A DNA stretch of 64,000 nt, from the NCBI RefSeq assembly GCF_000003815.2, contig NC_049979.1, forward strand, positions 16,675,933 to 16,739,932, in the 5' to 3' direction. The notes beneath the pieces were generated by a model. The model saw only the letters and a program-made list of their open reading frames with translations. It was not told where the DNA came from and did no database searches. How positions within the stretch are numbered: the stretch's first letter is position 1; every line of letters begins with the position of its first letter. A program made the position numbers and the translations under genes. This document shows positions 24,077-36,938 of the stretch, piece by piece. The stretch is from Branchiostoma floridae. Its lineage: Eukaryota > Chordata > Leptocardii > Amphioxiformes > Branchiostomatidae.

Positions 24077-24356
24077 TGTACAGGCCACATTCCTTTTCCT
24101 GTCAAGTGTGTATCCTTAGTTAAGCTAGTTTGCTACGGTGTACTTCTATATGGGAACATAAGGCTTGTCCTTTCCTTGATTTATTTAATTTTAAAGAATT
24201 ATCTGCATCAAGGCATGAATGTAAATCCAAGCCAAGTACAAATGTAGTATACCAACCTCCCATCTATATAAAATTAATCTCCCAGTATTTCTTCTTTTAA
24301 TTGTAAATGCTTGTAGCTGGTAAAAAAATCTTGGCCGCTACTATCTCCGTGACCCT

Positions 24357-24511
24357 ACTCTCCAAGAAGAGGTTGAGTTGCGGAGATATTGTAGTAGTCG
24401 GGAAATTAACCGGTGTGCTCCTTTCACCGGTAAATTTCCCGACTACTACTATACCTCCGCGACTCAACCTCTGCTTAGAGAGTACGCGACCCAACCTCTG
24501 CTTGGAGAATA
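24357..24511. mobile_element. Foldback/MITE element sharing CTCTCCAAG ends
   Basis: Positions 24357-24483 form a hairpin with 59-nt arms and a 9-nt loop. The left arm starts ACTCTCCAAGAAGAGGTTGA; the right arm ends CTCAACCTCTGCTTAGAGAG plus T; there are only a few mismatches. A further terminus, CCCAACCTCTGCTTGGAGA, follows at 24491-24509, so a second, truncated copy abuts it. The ends match the element at 4604-4729. It lies between the convergent MYND and AVEN genes. Confidence 0.75.
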
Positions 24512-26073
24512 AGACACCTGAGGTGTTATTTTGTAGTTGTGCTTTAATATATCATTTACCTGGAAGCAGCCAAGTCTTCCCGGGCAGGCTAACCTTTTCT
24601 GCAGCCTACATCATGTACATGTAGATAGTCTTTCCGCAGGGCATGTGTTATCTGCCGTATGTCACATTTCCATCATGATAGGCAGATGCTGCTGGTTCCC
24701 AGAGGTTATCAGGCGATGTCAAGCCATAGGCTCTTTCAATCAACCCCACTGTCACTCAGGCACACCCATGTATATATTCCTTGTTTCATGCCTTTCATTA
24801 TTTGTTATTACACCTTCCATTCTGCTCAAGTCTTTCCCACGGTACTGGATGTCCTTTCCGCCCTATTTTATAAACCAGAGAATATTTTCTATGCCTCCGT
24901 GTCAGAGCAACATGTGTGTGCATATTGAGACTTGAACATGTCTCAATATTTTTGCTTTTTACACAAATACATACAAGTTCACCTCAGCCAGCTTTCAAAC
25001 AGTGATGATCATGCCACAGGAAGAAACACTGAAGAATAGAAATCAACTGTTGGAACAATTTATTATTAAAGGAACGCAAAAAAGGACACATACAAGACAG
25101 AATTTTACATTGGCATGCCTTTAATGAAGTCATTATTACCACTAGTTATAATTGTTGAGATACTGAGATTTCATCAGATGTTGGCCTTTTCATTCAAGCT
25201 ATACCTTTGTAATGACAGGGTAGCAAAAATAAAATATTCTTGGCAACAGATCTACATAAAGACTGCCAGTAACAGTGTCAACACATCCTTGTCTGTGACC
25301 CATGTGTTGTTAGGCCCATGAGGCTTTTCCAATTTCAAATTCTACCGTACCCCCCACATTACCTCTGATACGTGTATGTCCCAAAGCAAATGAATTTACT
25401 AATAAGACTTTCCCTCCCATGTCCTTGGAAAACTTCCCGTTGACTTTGAAAGTGTATAAGCTATGCAGGTCAGTGACCACAGGCAACACTCCGCCATGAT
25501 AGGGAGGATTACACATTTTAGGAGCTGGTGGTGAAAGGAAGCTTTGCATGCAAAGTAACATTGAAACTACAAGTACTTAATGGAGCAACCTCCAAGCAAT
25601 CAGAACGGTAAAGCTGCCTGTGTTTGGCTTGGCAGCTACATCATACATGTACATGTCCACAAAACATACATGTAATATTGAAATCTGGCAAATACTGGAG
25701 TCCCAAAACCAAATCTAGCCTTAGAAAAGTACTGTGGTTGTGGTTGGACATGCCTTTCTATCTGTCAGTTTTACTGGTGACTGCAAGTGGAATAAACTGA
25801 AACTCCATCAATCAACAGTGCATTAGCTGCACAAGGAATGACATACTGTCTCGTTGCTTCAGGATATTCACTGGCGCATCACAGGCACATAATACCATTT
25901 CATAGAGCAGCTGGGCATTTATTGCTTATTGTGAATTCAATATTCATGTAAGCCACTAGGTTTGTTATATATAAAACTTGTGCATTCGTCTGTCATAACC
26001 AGGGAAAGTTGTGATGAATTCATGTGTGATTTTCTGCAGTGTGACTTTCAGCATTTTGAGATATTTTGAGAAG
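24512..26073. other. Intergenic and AVEN 3' UTR
   Basis: No exon is supported. The last AVEN coding exon ends at 26074. A minus-strand AATAAA at 25064-25059 would define a UTR of about 1 kb. The rest, toward the MYND gene, shows nothing recognisable. Confidence 0.4.
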
Positions 26074-29000
26074 TCAGTCATCCAGAACACTGTCCAACCA
26101 GTCTTCCAAGTCTACTGTCTCCTCCTTTGGCTGGGGAACTACATCTGTAGGAAAAGAACCAAACAATTACAAGACTGGAAAATGTCTTCTAATTAAAAGT
26201 TTAAAAAAAAATATTCAAACCACTAGACACATTAAACACTACATTTATTGCAGCATCCTCAAAAAAACTATGAATTTGATACATTGGTTATAAAAAAAAT
26301 GGCTGGCAATATCTATCTCTGCCTGGATTTCTTAGATGCATTCACAAGAAGGCACATTTTTGGAAATTAAGTTTTTTTTTAATGCTTTCAGTCTACTGTT
26401 AGCCATAAATTTTATCTCACTGATCTAGAGAAATGTAACATTCAGCACTTAAGAACAGATTGTGTCTGTCATTTGCTGTTCCTATAACATCCATACAAAA
26501 TTCTGCATAACAAGAGTAGTTACATGATGCTAAATGAAGGAAGATCATATCACTTGCACTAGATTTACCCTGATCCCTGATGTTCAGTAGTATGTGAGTT
26601 TCATTTCTCATCAGAACACAATCAATCTACCGCTTTCTTTCATCAGCTAATGACGACTAACTGCAGCATAATGATTAAAGCCCCAGACAGCTCATAAATT
26701 CCACACAGCACTTATTCCCATAGCACATTAATATTCAGGTTATATCTAGGTCAACTATTACAGAGTGAGTGATGATACAGCTCAGGGTATGGATTTGGAT
26801 GTTGCAGAAAATGACTTGAACCAGAAGAGAGGAAGCACCAATCATCACTCATACAGCATGTGCTTTGTGAGGTTGGTGAACTGTTACATGTACTTTGTAC
26901 CAGAAAATACAGTAATGTACCTTGTTTCTTAGTAGGATCCACTATTTCATCCTCCTTGGGGTCTTTTACTTCCTCTTCATTTGGCTGATCTCCTTCATCT
27001 TCCTTTTTAACATTGTTTATGATGTTATCTGGAAGTTATAATTGGCACAATATGGTAGTCAAAATCAATGTATATAAGATATAGATACAATCCAACCAAA
27101 CTGTCATTGTTATATCCATTCTTTCCTCCAATGCAGAAAGAGCTCAACAGAAATTGAAAACCAGCCTGAAAATCACATAGGGATCCTCCAAATGAACAGA
27201 ATGTGGTATAATTCTGATGTTTCACTTGGGCAGGCAGCCACACCTTTAAGAGTATGATAAATCTTTGGACCCAAGAAATAATGCCTGTCTGGAAAGTGGA
27301 TATGGATGTCACAACCCTTTCATTGTGATTCACAAAGACGACTCCTCTCACAAAGACAAAAGATCCATTTTTAGTCTTGATAGACTCTAACCTTCTTTTC
27401 TGCTGTCTGTGATGGATATATCTGGATGTGTAGCAGAGTCCAGTGACAGGAGAACATCTAACTCATCATCCAACTCATCCTGTCCTCTGTCTGACATTGT
27501 GTCCTCTACAGGTCTGTCCATAGCCTCATCACTGGCCACTGCACTCTCTTCAGTGTCCTGATCTGTTTGTAGGTCAGGTGACCCGACTAAGGCAACAGGC
27601 ACTTCCTCGGAGGAAGCAGCAGGCACTGAGAAGTCAAACTTTAAGACATCAACAGACTTGCTTTGCTGTTTGGGATTAAGGGACACATCCAGGTTGAGTT
27701 GCAGGGGTTTGTGCTCCACCCTCCTGAGAAGATTGTCCAGGATGCTGGATGCTGTAGCCTCAGTGATGGACAACCTGGGTTTGAGGGGAGTGGGATGAAG
27801 GGTCTGCTGCTCACATGAAGCATGGCTGGCTGCTTCTTCATTGAACCTCTCTACTATATCCTCCTAGAATGGCAAAGACATGATAAATGGGCAGATTTAC
27901 TTAACTTCCTCTGTGTACGTTATTGCAAATTTCCAAAAGTCTTATAGTCCTAATAGCATTTTCCAATGCCTTTCTTATCAACCATTTGCTATATGGTGAG
28001 GGCATATTCCTGACAGGAAGGCAAAGGAAATATATAGTGGTGAAGCCAATATCTTGCTTTATGTGATGGACTCCAAAAGCCTATTTCCTGGACATTATCA
28101 AGGAAACCATTAGATGGCATTTGAAGATGAAGAAGATTGCAGGGCTTTGTGCTTTTCCATGTGATTGGTATCACCAGGTTTTCATCCAAGTTTGTACTCT
28201 ATTGTACATGTGTGTCTGTCATTGCAATGACTCATCATAAACTGCAACAACTCTATCAGGATAACATTTTCTACGAATAGTGCCAGCAGCACGACATTGC
28301 CACATTCAACACAAAATGGAAGCTTTTTATAAAGTTCAAATCCATTTACAGCTCTGCTGAATATGAAAATATAGCACCAAGGCCACCACTTCTGCTCACT
28401 TCATTTTGTTGATAGACAATTAACATGCAGTTTCATTACTCAGACTTTGTACAACACTATAAAAAAATTGTAATCCTAAATATCAGCCATGGCATTGTAT
28501 GTAGTATAGCTACAATTAAGTAGGTAGAGTTGGGTGTACCAGAACTACATACTATCATAAAGGCTCACATTACCTTAACAAATTTTAAATGAAAGTTTAA
28601 ATAAATTGTCACCTCTATACAATAGGAAGTACCTATGATTGAGGGCTTGTTGTCATTTACTGTTACATTGAAATTGACAAATATCTGTTCAAAGGCACAC
28701 CCACATAGATACACACATATGGATACAATCATAGGCAGGGAATACAGCACAACAATACAGATACCGTAGCGCCACCCACACTTGCTATTCAAGTTGAGTC
28801 AAGCTATAATATTTCCTTAATTGCTTTCAAAGGTCCCAAATTTTGGAATCATTTCAATTGAGATATATGTTATTAACTTATCAACTAAAGACAAAAATGG
28901 TGACAAGTGTTAACTTGTTGAAGCAAAGCTATATATGTGATACATAATTGCAGTGTATGGTAATTAACATGACTAATCTGTTTACTTGCAAAATCAGTGC

Positions 29001-32000
29001 AGATTGGAATATCAAACACTATTAAAGGAAATTGTAAAGTAATTATATGTGAGGAAAAGTCTCATTTGTGCCAGAAAAGTATGGCAATTTTGGAACATGT
29101 AATTCTTTTTGGCCCAATTAGCATGGAGCCTTGTCTATTAGCAGCTTGATTGATGCACAATAATGCACCTTAGCCTGCAATTAGGAGCACATGTGAGCTT
29201 ACTTTCTCATGGGATTTCCCTTATAGCTTTTGAAACAGTCTGATAATTGTAGTATTGCAACATAGGAATTGAAGAGGTAGTACATATCAAAATCTGCAGA
29301 ATACTGAGCACTATCTAGACCCTTAATTTTGTGTGTGTGTGTGCGTGTGTTTGTGTGTGTTAGTGAGTGTGTGTGTCTGTGAGCATGTGTGTGTGTGTGA
29401 GCAAGTGTGTGCAGGTTCAAGTCCATATGCTTCCCTCTCTCATTGTAGTTCCTTGGACCTTTTGTTGTTATGATATGTCAATGCTTTGGACATGCAGTAT
29501 GCTTTGTGACTTCTTTCTACCCTGTCAGCTCTTTCTGCTTTTCTGTGTACCAAAGATCTGGTCTATCCCTGTTTGACTGATGTCATTTCTGCATAAAACA
29601 GAATCAGCATTCTCATCCACCCTCCTGCCACACGCGTATGTCTGTTTAGTACCCCGTAACACTCTGTCCTCTGCCAAGGGCAAGTGAACCTAAAGCTGTT
29701 CCTTATTGACAATTAGCATAGCATCAGTCTTCATTGCAATGCAAAGGGCAAAATGTGCTCTGCTGGAGCAGACTCTGATTGCTGTAATCGTAATAGGATT
29801 AAAATCTTTCAAAATCCACATAGTAAAGTCAATCTGCTTCTGGGAACATGTAGCTCAAGTTAGGATTTTATGTACAGTACTTAAGTTCACTAAGAGCAAA
29901 GAGCATTTTGATACATTATTATGAATGAGGTTACATGTACATTGTTTTTCATGAATTTTCCACTTGATCATACCAAACTACAAATGGACAGCAGTATTAA
30001 ACATTCACAATATGTATTAAGGTGCTTGTGTTGAAGCATAGATCTATCTACATGTACAAGTACATGTACATGTACATCTTAATCTTCCTGCGAGACTTAA
30101 ACTGAACCAACATGAGATGGGATACCAGTAGATCTTGTCTACTAGTACTCGTCTAACTAGAACTCTGCAAGTTTACAGTCAATTTGAGAGATAAAGTTTT
30201 TCAATGCTTCATCACCTACATACTGACCGTAAGTGAGTCTGGGCTGATGTTGAGTCTCCTGTGTAGAGGGATGGCCTGAAGAGACACTGCCAGGAGGTCA
30301 CAGTCCAGGGACAGGCCACCTCCTGTAGGCAGCTGTGGCAGGGGAACAGTGGTAGATGAAACACTATCTCCCTACAGCTATAGAGCTCAGAATGATAAAA
30401 TAGTATAGCAGTTGTCCAAAACATTTTCCTCTTTGCTCTCAATCATGTCTGTTGAACAGTGTGTACATGGCACCACAATTTTTTCATGAAATGTTTCTAG
30501 ACAGATCTAAGAGAGATACAGCAAGCAACTTCTGAAAATGTGTCTACTTACAATGTGACATTGCAATTATACAATGCCTTTGAGTATGGATATTTGCAAT
30601 GAATTTATTAGAATAAATCATCAAACACTACTGTAGTGGAAACTACAGCACAGTTTTTCATTGTGTAGAATGTAAAATGTTCAGTTCACATGTTTATTTC
30701 TACCTGTGTTTCTCCAGCATCATCAGCCTCCCAGTCCTTCTCATCCTCAAACCTGAACTGTGCTTCAGCCTCACCTGCAAATACACATACACATTCACAA
30801 AACATCAGGAAAGCATGATGATATACACAAAACACCGCACAACTCTCCTTTGACATTCACAAGTGACAGTTTTACATGTACATAGCTACCATAGTAGGAT
30901 GCAACTGCAACAGCTAGTCATCAAAACAATTATCTCTGCAGGATCAGCCACTCTACAGCTAGAAACTACCAGCTTGTGAGGAACGAATGTACACCCATCA
31001 TGCCAGTAGTCATGTGGTTGGTTCCCATTAAAACCTGTGCATATATGTTATTACTTTAATGACTGCCAGGTTAGTACTATTACTGGAAGTTGCACTCTTT
31101 AAGTTGTCCAGAGCAGCACTTTGTAGTCAAAATTAATTACTACTATGGGAGCAGCAATCACTAAATTGCTAGTAGGAGGAAATGGATGTTCCGTCTAAGA
31201 TAGCAATGAGACAGATGTCCCACAGGGAAGAAGACAGCTGAACTTGTAGCAGAGTAAAACTGACCTGATGTGGCGAGAAGGGATCTGAAGTCTGCACCCC
31301 TCAGTGTCACGTCACTTCTGTCATCGTAGAGTGGCAGTGGTGCTTCATACCTGTCCCAGTTACTCAGTACCATTCGCCTGGAGTAGGTACTGCCTACCCC
31401 TGATTCTTCTTCTGAATGGGAGGATTCCTACAATGTAGCAAAGGAGGGCAACATATGGTGTCATTGTTCTGAAATGACTGTAAATTCATTTAACGGGGGC
31501 CGCCCTAAGATGCCCCCTGCCCTAAGATGCCCGGATTTTTCGCTGATCTTATTATGCATATGTACGCCGTGTTTGTTGCCACTGACTATGATGATCAGAA
31601 AGGTAAATACACCAAGTCCAAACAAACAGCTTTTTTTCTATTAAAAGTTTTTTTACACATATTCACTTCCCTTTTTTTTTTATGAAGACAGAATTTCACA
31701 ATAATGTTGGTAGCGCCGAAACACTGTGGTCACCTGTTACTAGGTATTGGTGGCTCGTGTCCATAAATAAACAACCAGTAAAAACAGCCACACAACTGTC
31801 ATACACATAAGAAATAAAGCTTCACAAAACACTACAAATATTGGTCTTCAAATGTTTGTTGAGTAGAAGACCGGCCATAGAAAAAAAACACATAAGCATC
31901 ACCGCCATTGTTTTCCCCAGGAAGCAGGTGGCAGACGAGCGAACGCCCAAAAGATTTGTTACTCTAACAATTGATTCATACCGTCTATAAAAATGTAACT

Positions 32001-33098
32001 TCACAGAGTGATGTCGAATATGTTTCCCAATACGTACAGAGTTTTTTGCGATTTGGGCGTTGTCGTTTTTCGTAATGATTTTGTTAGTCGGGCCGCTGCA
32101 TTCAGTGCATTTCGCCCATTTCCCATGAAAACACGACCTGGATTGTGAAAGATTTAGCCCTCCTCGCGGGAGACAAGAAGCACACACAATCACAATTCTA
32201 CTGTCAAAAGAAAACTAATATATCATAAGATTAGAATTTTTATTTATGTTTGTCTAAATTGGTCACCAGCTTCCGAAGAGAGCAAATTCCGAAAGCGAGG
32301 CAAGTTAGGGCGCACTGTTTAACGCGGCTCAAAATCGGAATTTATATTCACGATAACGTCCCCGGCGTTTGCCAGTTGTAACATGGAGGGTGAAGAGTTC
32401 ATGAAAAGTATGAATGCCTTCCTTATTCAAGTATGGTCTCTAGATGAATGTGTTAAAAATTCATTGATCAAAACTTGACCACTCTTTGGCAACTAGTGAT
32501 GGAGCGCCATGATTTCGAGCTCGTAAAAAAGTGGGCATCTTAGGGCGGCCCCCGTTATGTTTGCAGTGGTTTCATTTCATGGTAGGAGGGAAAGGGAAGT
32601 ATTAAATTTTTTCTCCCAATGTCAATGTTATATTTTGATAACGTTATACCATAAATTGATAACGATAACAAAACTATTGTAAACTTGAGACACAGGTAGA
32701 AAGGTGCTTATGAAATGCAATTTGTATTGTACAGATTTTGAATTACTGAAATCTTACTTAAAGCATGTTTGTTGTTGTGGTTCTTGAAAACAATAACGTT
32801 ACGTTATACATGCTGAAGTACGAGCTATAACGTTATATACCCTGCTACCCACATCGCTTGAATCTGCTACTTTTCTGGCCCCTTCCCTTTTGTCGTCTCT
32901 GCCTCTGCCCGAGTCGTTGTCCCTATTTCCTTCCCGGTGTACTTGTGATGATTTCGAGCGGCTGGCGGCGCTGGAGGAGGAAGACTTGGATGACGACGTG
33001 TCTTCGTCTTTCCCTTTATTGTCCTTGCCTTTGTCTTGGATGCCATGTTTCTTCTTATATTGTGCACTCCTCTTCTTTTTGTGTTGATCTGGCTTCAT
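26074..33098 (-). CDS. AVEN: Cell death regulator Aven orthologue, seven exons, complete
   Basis: Vertebrate AVEN binds Bcl-xL and Apaf-1, restrains caspase-9 activation, and promotes ATM signalling after DNA damage. Exons: 33098-32841, 31427-31265, 30774-30704, 30332-30228, 27863-27392, 27028-26921, 26144-26074, total 1248 nt and 415 aa in frame. Family marks in order are RRMVLSNWDRYEAPLPLYDD with SNWDRY at 108-113, GADFRSLLATSG, AQFRFEDEKDWEAD, LSLDCDLLAVSLQAIPL, the acidic DELDDELDVLLSLDSA, and the C-terminal LEDWLDSVLDD. These are the blocks conserved with the human protein (~360 aa). The N-terminus differs: it starts MKPDQHKKKRSAQYKKKHG and continues through a Ser-rich, Lys/Arg/Asp-rich low-complexity stretch, with no RGG-repeat region. 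The exon 1 donor (AGG|GTATAT) is weak. Intron 1 carries a transposon. The gene is convergent with the MYND gene. Confidence 0.93.
29323..29410. repeat. GT-rich microsatellite in AVEN intron
   Basis: An interrupted (GT)n tract with TGTTTGTG and AGTGAGTG variants lies in the long intron between the exons at 30332-30228 and 27863-27392. This is ordinary simple sequence. Confidence 0.8.
31493..32555. mobile_element. 1.06-kb terminal-inverted-repeat transposon in AVEN intron 1, TA target site
   Basis: The left end (31493-31515) begins ACGGGGGCCGCCCTAAGATG. The right end (32533-32555) is its exact 23-nt inverse complement, ending CATCTTAGGGCGGCCCCCGT. A TA flanks both ends (31491-31492, 32556-32557), as left by Tc1/mariner-type insertion. 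The segment GCCCTAAGATGCCC is repeated just inside the left end. The interior has one 123-codon minus-strand ORF (32193-31822) with Cys pairs near its start (CASC, KCTEC) that I cannot assign to a transposase. It is probably non-autonomous or a relic. Confidence 0.85.
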
Positions 33099-33275
33099 GT
33101 TAGTTGTGCAAATTGTTCAACGGACATCTAAAATAAAGAAAATCTTAAATATTTCTGACTGCGGCATGTTCCTGTGCATTGTCGTCCACCATGTTGAAGG
33201 GTTAAGGGTCATAAGGTGGCAAAGGTCACAAGTTTGGCGGGAAATTCATTGTCAAGAGACAAGAGGTTGAAAGAT

Positions 33276-33969
33276 CTAGGTATTTACTAGCATCAAAGAG
33301 CCTGTAGACTCCAGACATTCCCTCTTGACTAACCTTCTTGCTAGCATTTCATCAAAAGTTTTGAAGAGCCATTTTCTTACTGAAGGCATGGAAGGATCAT
33401 TAGACCGCCGTCCGCGAGGATAGGCCGGGCGAAAGTCAATCGTCTGGCCGGTGAGGAGGTCGGTGATTGGGTGGCGCTTGGCGGGTTGGTTTAACTTTAT
33501 ATACAAGACAAGGATCATTTCTGTTTCATCAGGATGTCCCATCTGAAATAAGTGCTGCTCACCACAGCGTGTCACGTGAGAGTGAGTGTTATATACTAAA
33601 TGGCAGTGTCAGGAGCCCGAGGTCAAATTGAACGTAACATTATGCACCTAAACATTAGCAATGAAAACCCACCATTTGGCCATTGAATCACTTTCAAAGA
33701 CAAATGTGATGTTCCATTTATTCGAGCTCTGTTACCACAACCACCTGTAAGTCGTTCGCTGATTTGATTCATTTGCAGTTGTTGACTCCTGGGCTGTATG
33801 ATTATTTCCCCAGTGGATACAAAATAAAGTAACAACATACCATTACAAAGTAAGTTTCAGCCGAGTGACCCAGCGTACCATGACCATGTTTAGAACCCGG
33901 AATCTTGGCTCTAAAACTTCGGATTGTTTCAGAGATCGTGGATGCTGGAGCTCCTTTACAGAAATGCAT
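33276..33969 (-). CDS. Tentative small two-exon gene, product unknown
   Basis: Two open segments join in phase 0: 33969-33841 (ATG, 43 codons, donor AATG|GTATGT) and 33542-33276 (acceptor TTATTTCAG, 88 codons and stop), giving 131 aa. The first contains TISETIRSFRAKIPGSKHGH; the second contains KRHPITDLLTGQTIDFRPAY and SMPSVRKWLFKTFDEMLARR. It is basic, without a signal peptide or membrane segment. Good splice sites and smooth composition suggest real coding, but I recognise no family. The stop lies only ~180 bases from the AVEN start on the same strand. It could also be part of a larger minus-strand gene with 5' exons further right. Confidence 0.33.
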
Positions 33970-36616
33970 ATTTCTAAGGTACACTCCGAAGACAAATCCT
34001 TATGCAGTTGTAAATAGGCACGTAAATGGGACATCGTTTTCTGTACAACCAAGATAACGGTAGGCGTGACATATGGAGCCAACACAGAACACCAACCGTT
34101 ATGCTTAGCTGTAAGCCATACCTCTTCATAAAATGTCACAGCTTTTCTGTAGACGGTAACGCTACACCAGAGATCAGCGGCTTTGTAAACATGCTTTTAT
34201 GTACTTTGCAGAACATTACATTTTCTCCCCGAAAGGAGTTATCAAACTTGTGACCATTGATGTATTTGCTCCGGCATCAACCGTCAGAAGGGAAAAACAA
34301 TATGGAGGAAACAAAGTGTATCATGAAATATAATGGAGTAGATATCAGCATCATTGAGCAGATAAATCATCATCATGGTCATAGTGATGGTTTGATATCT
34401 AAGGGCCTTTTCTCTAAAAGAAAATGAGAAGCAACGTATTTTACATTAATGCTTCTTACTCCGGTTTTGTTGAACCTTATCCAAATTATCTAACCGATTG
34501 TCAGGAAACAAATGCATCTAAATAGAAAAAAATATCACGCAAGTTGAGAGTTTTGCGTAGGCAGACTCACGACGAGCTATGCCAGAATTAATGAAACATA
34601 GTGGTTATTCCCTTGATGGAAATCATGATTGATATTCTTAGTCAATGATGACGTCATAAAGTAGCAATAATGAAAACAAGTAGATTTCTACTTTTTATAG
34701 CACTTTGTACCTTACGTTATACGGATTTTTTTTTCCTTTTTTAAAATCATGTAGCCCGACGACATAGGAATCATGGCAAACAATTACTTTTGGTCATAAC
34801 TTGCATCTTATGTCAAAAGTGACTTTGTAACTCATCAGGTCAAGCTGACCATCTTCTCTGGCATGTCCAAAACAAATCTGACTTCGGACTTTGCTTGAGA
34901 TCTAGCACAGCACATAGCCGTATTGGGTAGGGAACAGTAGCTAAGAGGCCATGCAAAAGTTCGACAAAAAACAAACCATTTCGCATTTGATAACACAGTT
35001 CAGCTTGCGTTCCCTTCCTCCCAACATCCTGATACATGTAGATCATACAAATGTCTGCTATATGGTCCTCAATCAACCTTATTAAACATTCCTCTAGTGT
35101 TGCCCAATGTCAGACAGATTTCTTATTTCTTTTTGGTGTGTCTTTCCCATACGTTTGTAGTCTTAGTGTGCCGCATTTCAGGGTTCTTATCTTTAATTCT
35201 TACATTACAATACAAATTAAAATGACGTGATCCAAATCCGACAATAATCCAACAACGATCTGTGCCTATGCTTTCTCATGATAGTGTAATGGATTAGAGA
35301 TACGAGTAATTTATAATGATTTTGCAGGATAATTACAAAAATGCGATTTATGCGGTTGATAACGTTGTGATTCTGTTAAAGTTGCGAAGGAATATTTTCT
35401 TATCAGACGTAATGTCCAAGTGGAATTATCGCTTCCTTTAACCTTAAAGAGATTCGACCCGCAAACCCAAGGGGTTAATTAAATCAATATTTCCAATTTG
35501 CAAACATATTGATTTTTAATAGAGGTTGTATATATGAATTTTGGAATAATGCAATATACAATCAAGTAGATTTATTTATGAATTTGTCATTGTTGGAATC
35601 TGGTGTTCACGCTGTGCATGCCAAATGATTATTTCAGTCATCACACGTCATCACGTCATAAACGTGATGCAATAAAGAGTTATGAACTGTTCATTCATCT
35701 GTGCAGTCACATACTTTCGTTAACTCGTTCAATCACTCATATTTTCATCATCTTACTTTGCGCGAGAAGCTTTCTATTGAGCCTCAAAGGCAAACTGTTA
35801 TTTTGGACAGGCAACTCAACAAATGATATTACTGAGCTGAAATAATGGCGCTGTTACGTACATCCGCTATGGCTACAATCAGCTAATCCCTGGAGGAGAC
35901 TGGTCATGAGGGTCACTTGTACATCTTACAACATCAAGTTCAAATCCGCCTGACGAATGTTCGTGGGCGTAGAGTGGAAACGACATGTGTTCACTTACAC
36001 TCGTTTCTTCTTTTCTGAAGCATCTTGTATTCTTTTTCAGCGAAAGCACTTACAGATTCTCAGAAAATGGCTTTTGCACGGTCAATTTGACCGATCGACT
36101 GCCGTGAGTCAAGCTTATATAGCGTATGTACTATGGAAACGTGTTCACGTGCATCACAGTAAATCATGCTGCTTTAGTGAGTGCATCAGTGGGTCTGGCA
36201 GTACTTTCTTCACGCTCACATGACTACCGTACAGTACCAGGAAGATATAAGTAATAAACACCGCAGGCTGAAGGTCGTGATAATGAATGGCGATTGGTGG
36301 ATAAGCTGACACGATGAAACTCTATCAACAGTTCAGTCGCGTTTTCACCGCTCGAGGCAATTTTTATCGGATCGACTCAGTCTCCGCGATTCCGCCGTAA
36401 TAAGAGCCCGCGGGGTGTGGATGCAGCGGCGCGCGACAGGGGCTGTTTGGTCTGTTAGTCCCTGAACGTGCTAGGAGATGAGCAATTACCTCACCAGTTA
36501 TGTTCTTATCCTGGGGACGCTGGGCTATCACTAACATTACAGAAGAGAGACACCGGCAGCCAACCTTTACTGCCGGCAATGAAATCCATAAAGGCCATTA
36601 AGATGAATGTCTTTAT
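33970..36616. other. Intergenic, no supported gene
   Basis: This stretch is AT-rich with short, unconvincing ORFs on both strands. I see no splice-flanked exon, tRNA or clear repeat. Confidence 0.4.
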
Positions 36617-36932
36617 CAGGGCTCGAAATACTGGGTGCATGTGCACCCAGGTGCACCCAAAATTGGAGCTGTGCACCCAATTATTTTCTGTGGGTGCACA
36701 GGGTGCACCCAAATATTTTCTTAGGTTTATATATGTAAAGATACCAAAGTATACCAGTATACATCATATTCTTGACATCTAAGTGTTGGAAAAATGTCTG
36801 TCATGGTACTTGTTTAAGAATTTGATAGCTTGTAACTAGGTTTTGCTATTAGATTATTACTTAAATTTAAGTGGTGCACCCAAAAAAATTTTGGTGCACC
36901 CAATTTTTTAAACTGGGTGCACCAGAGCCCTG
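36617..36932. mobile_element. GTGCACCC-rich MITE, copy 2, with 6-bp target duplication
   Basis: A 316-bp element beginning CAGGGCTCGAAATACTGGGT and ending CACCAGAGCCCTG. It is flanked on both sides by CTTTAT (36611-36616 and 36933-36938). The interior closely matches copy 1 at 12760-13111, with a ~20-bp internal deletion and a shorter right end. It is non-coding with short inverted termini. I infer a DNA-transposon-derived family, possibly hAT-like, but the superfamily is unproven. Confidence 0.85.
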
Positions 36933-36938
36933 CTTTAT

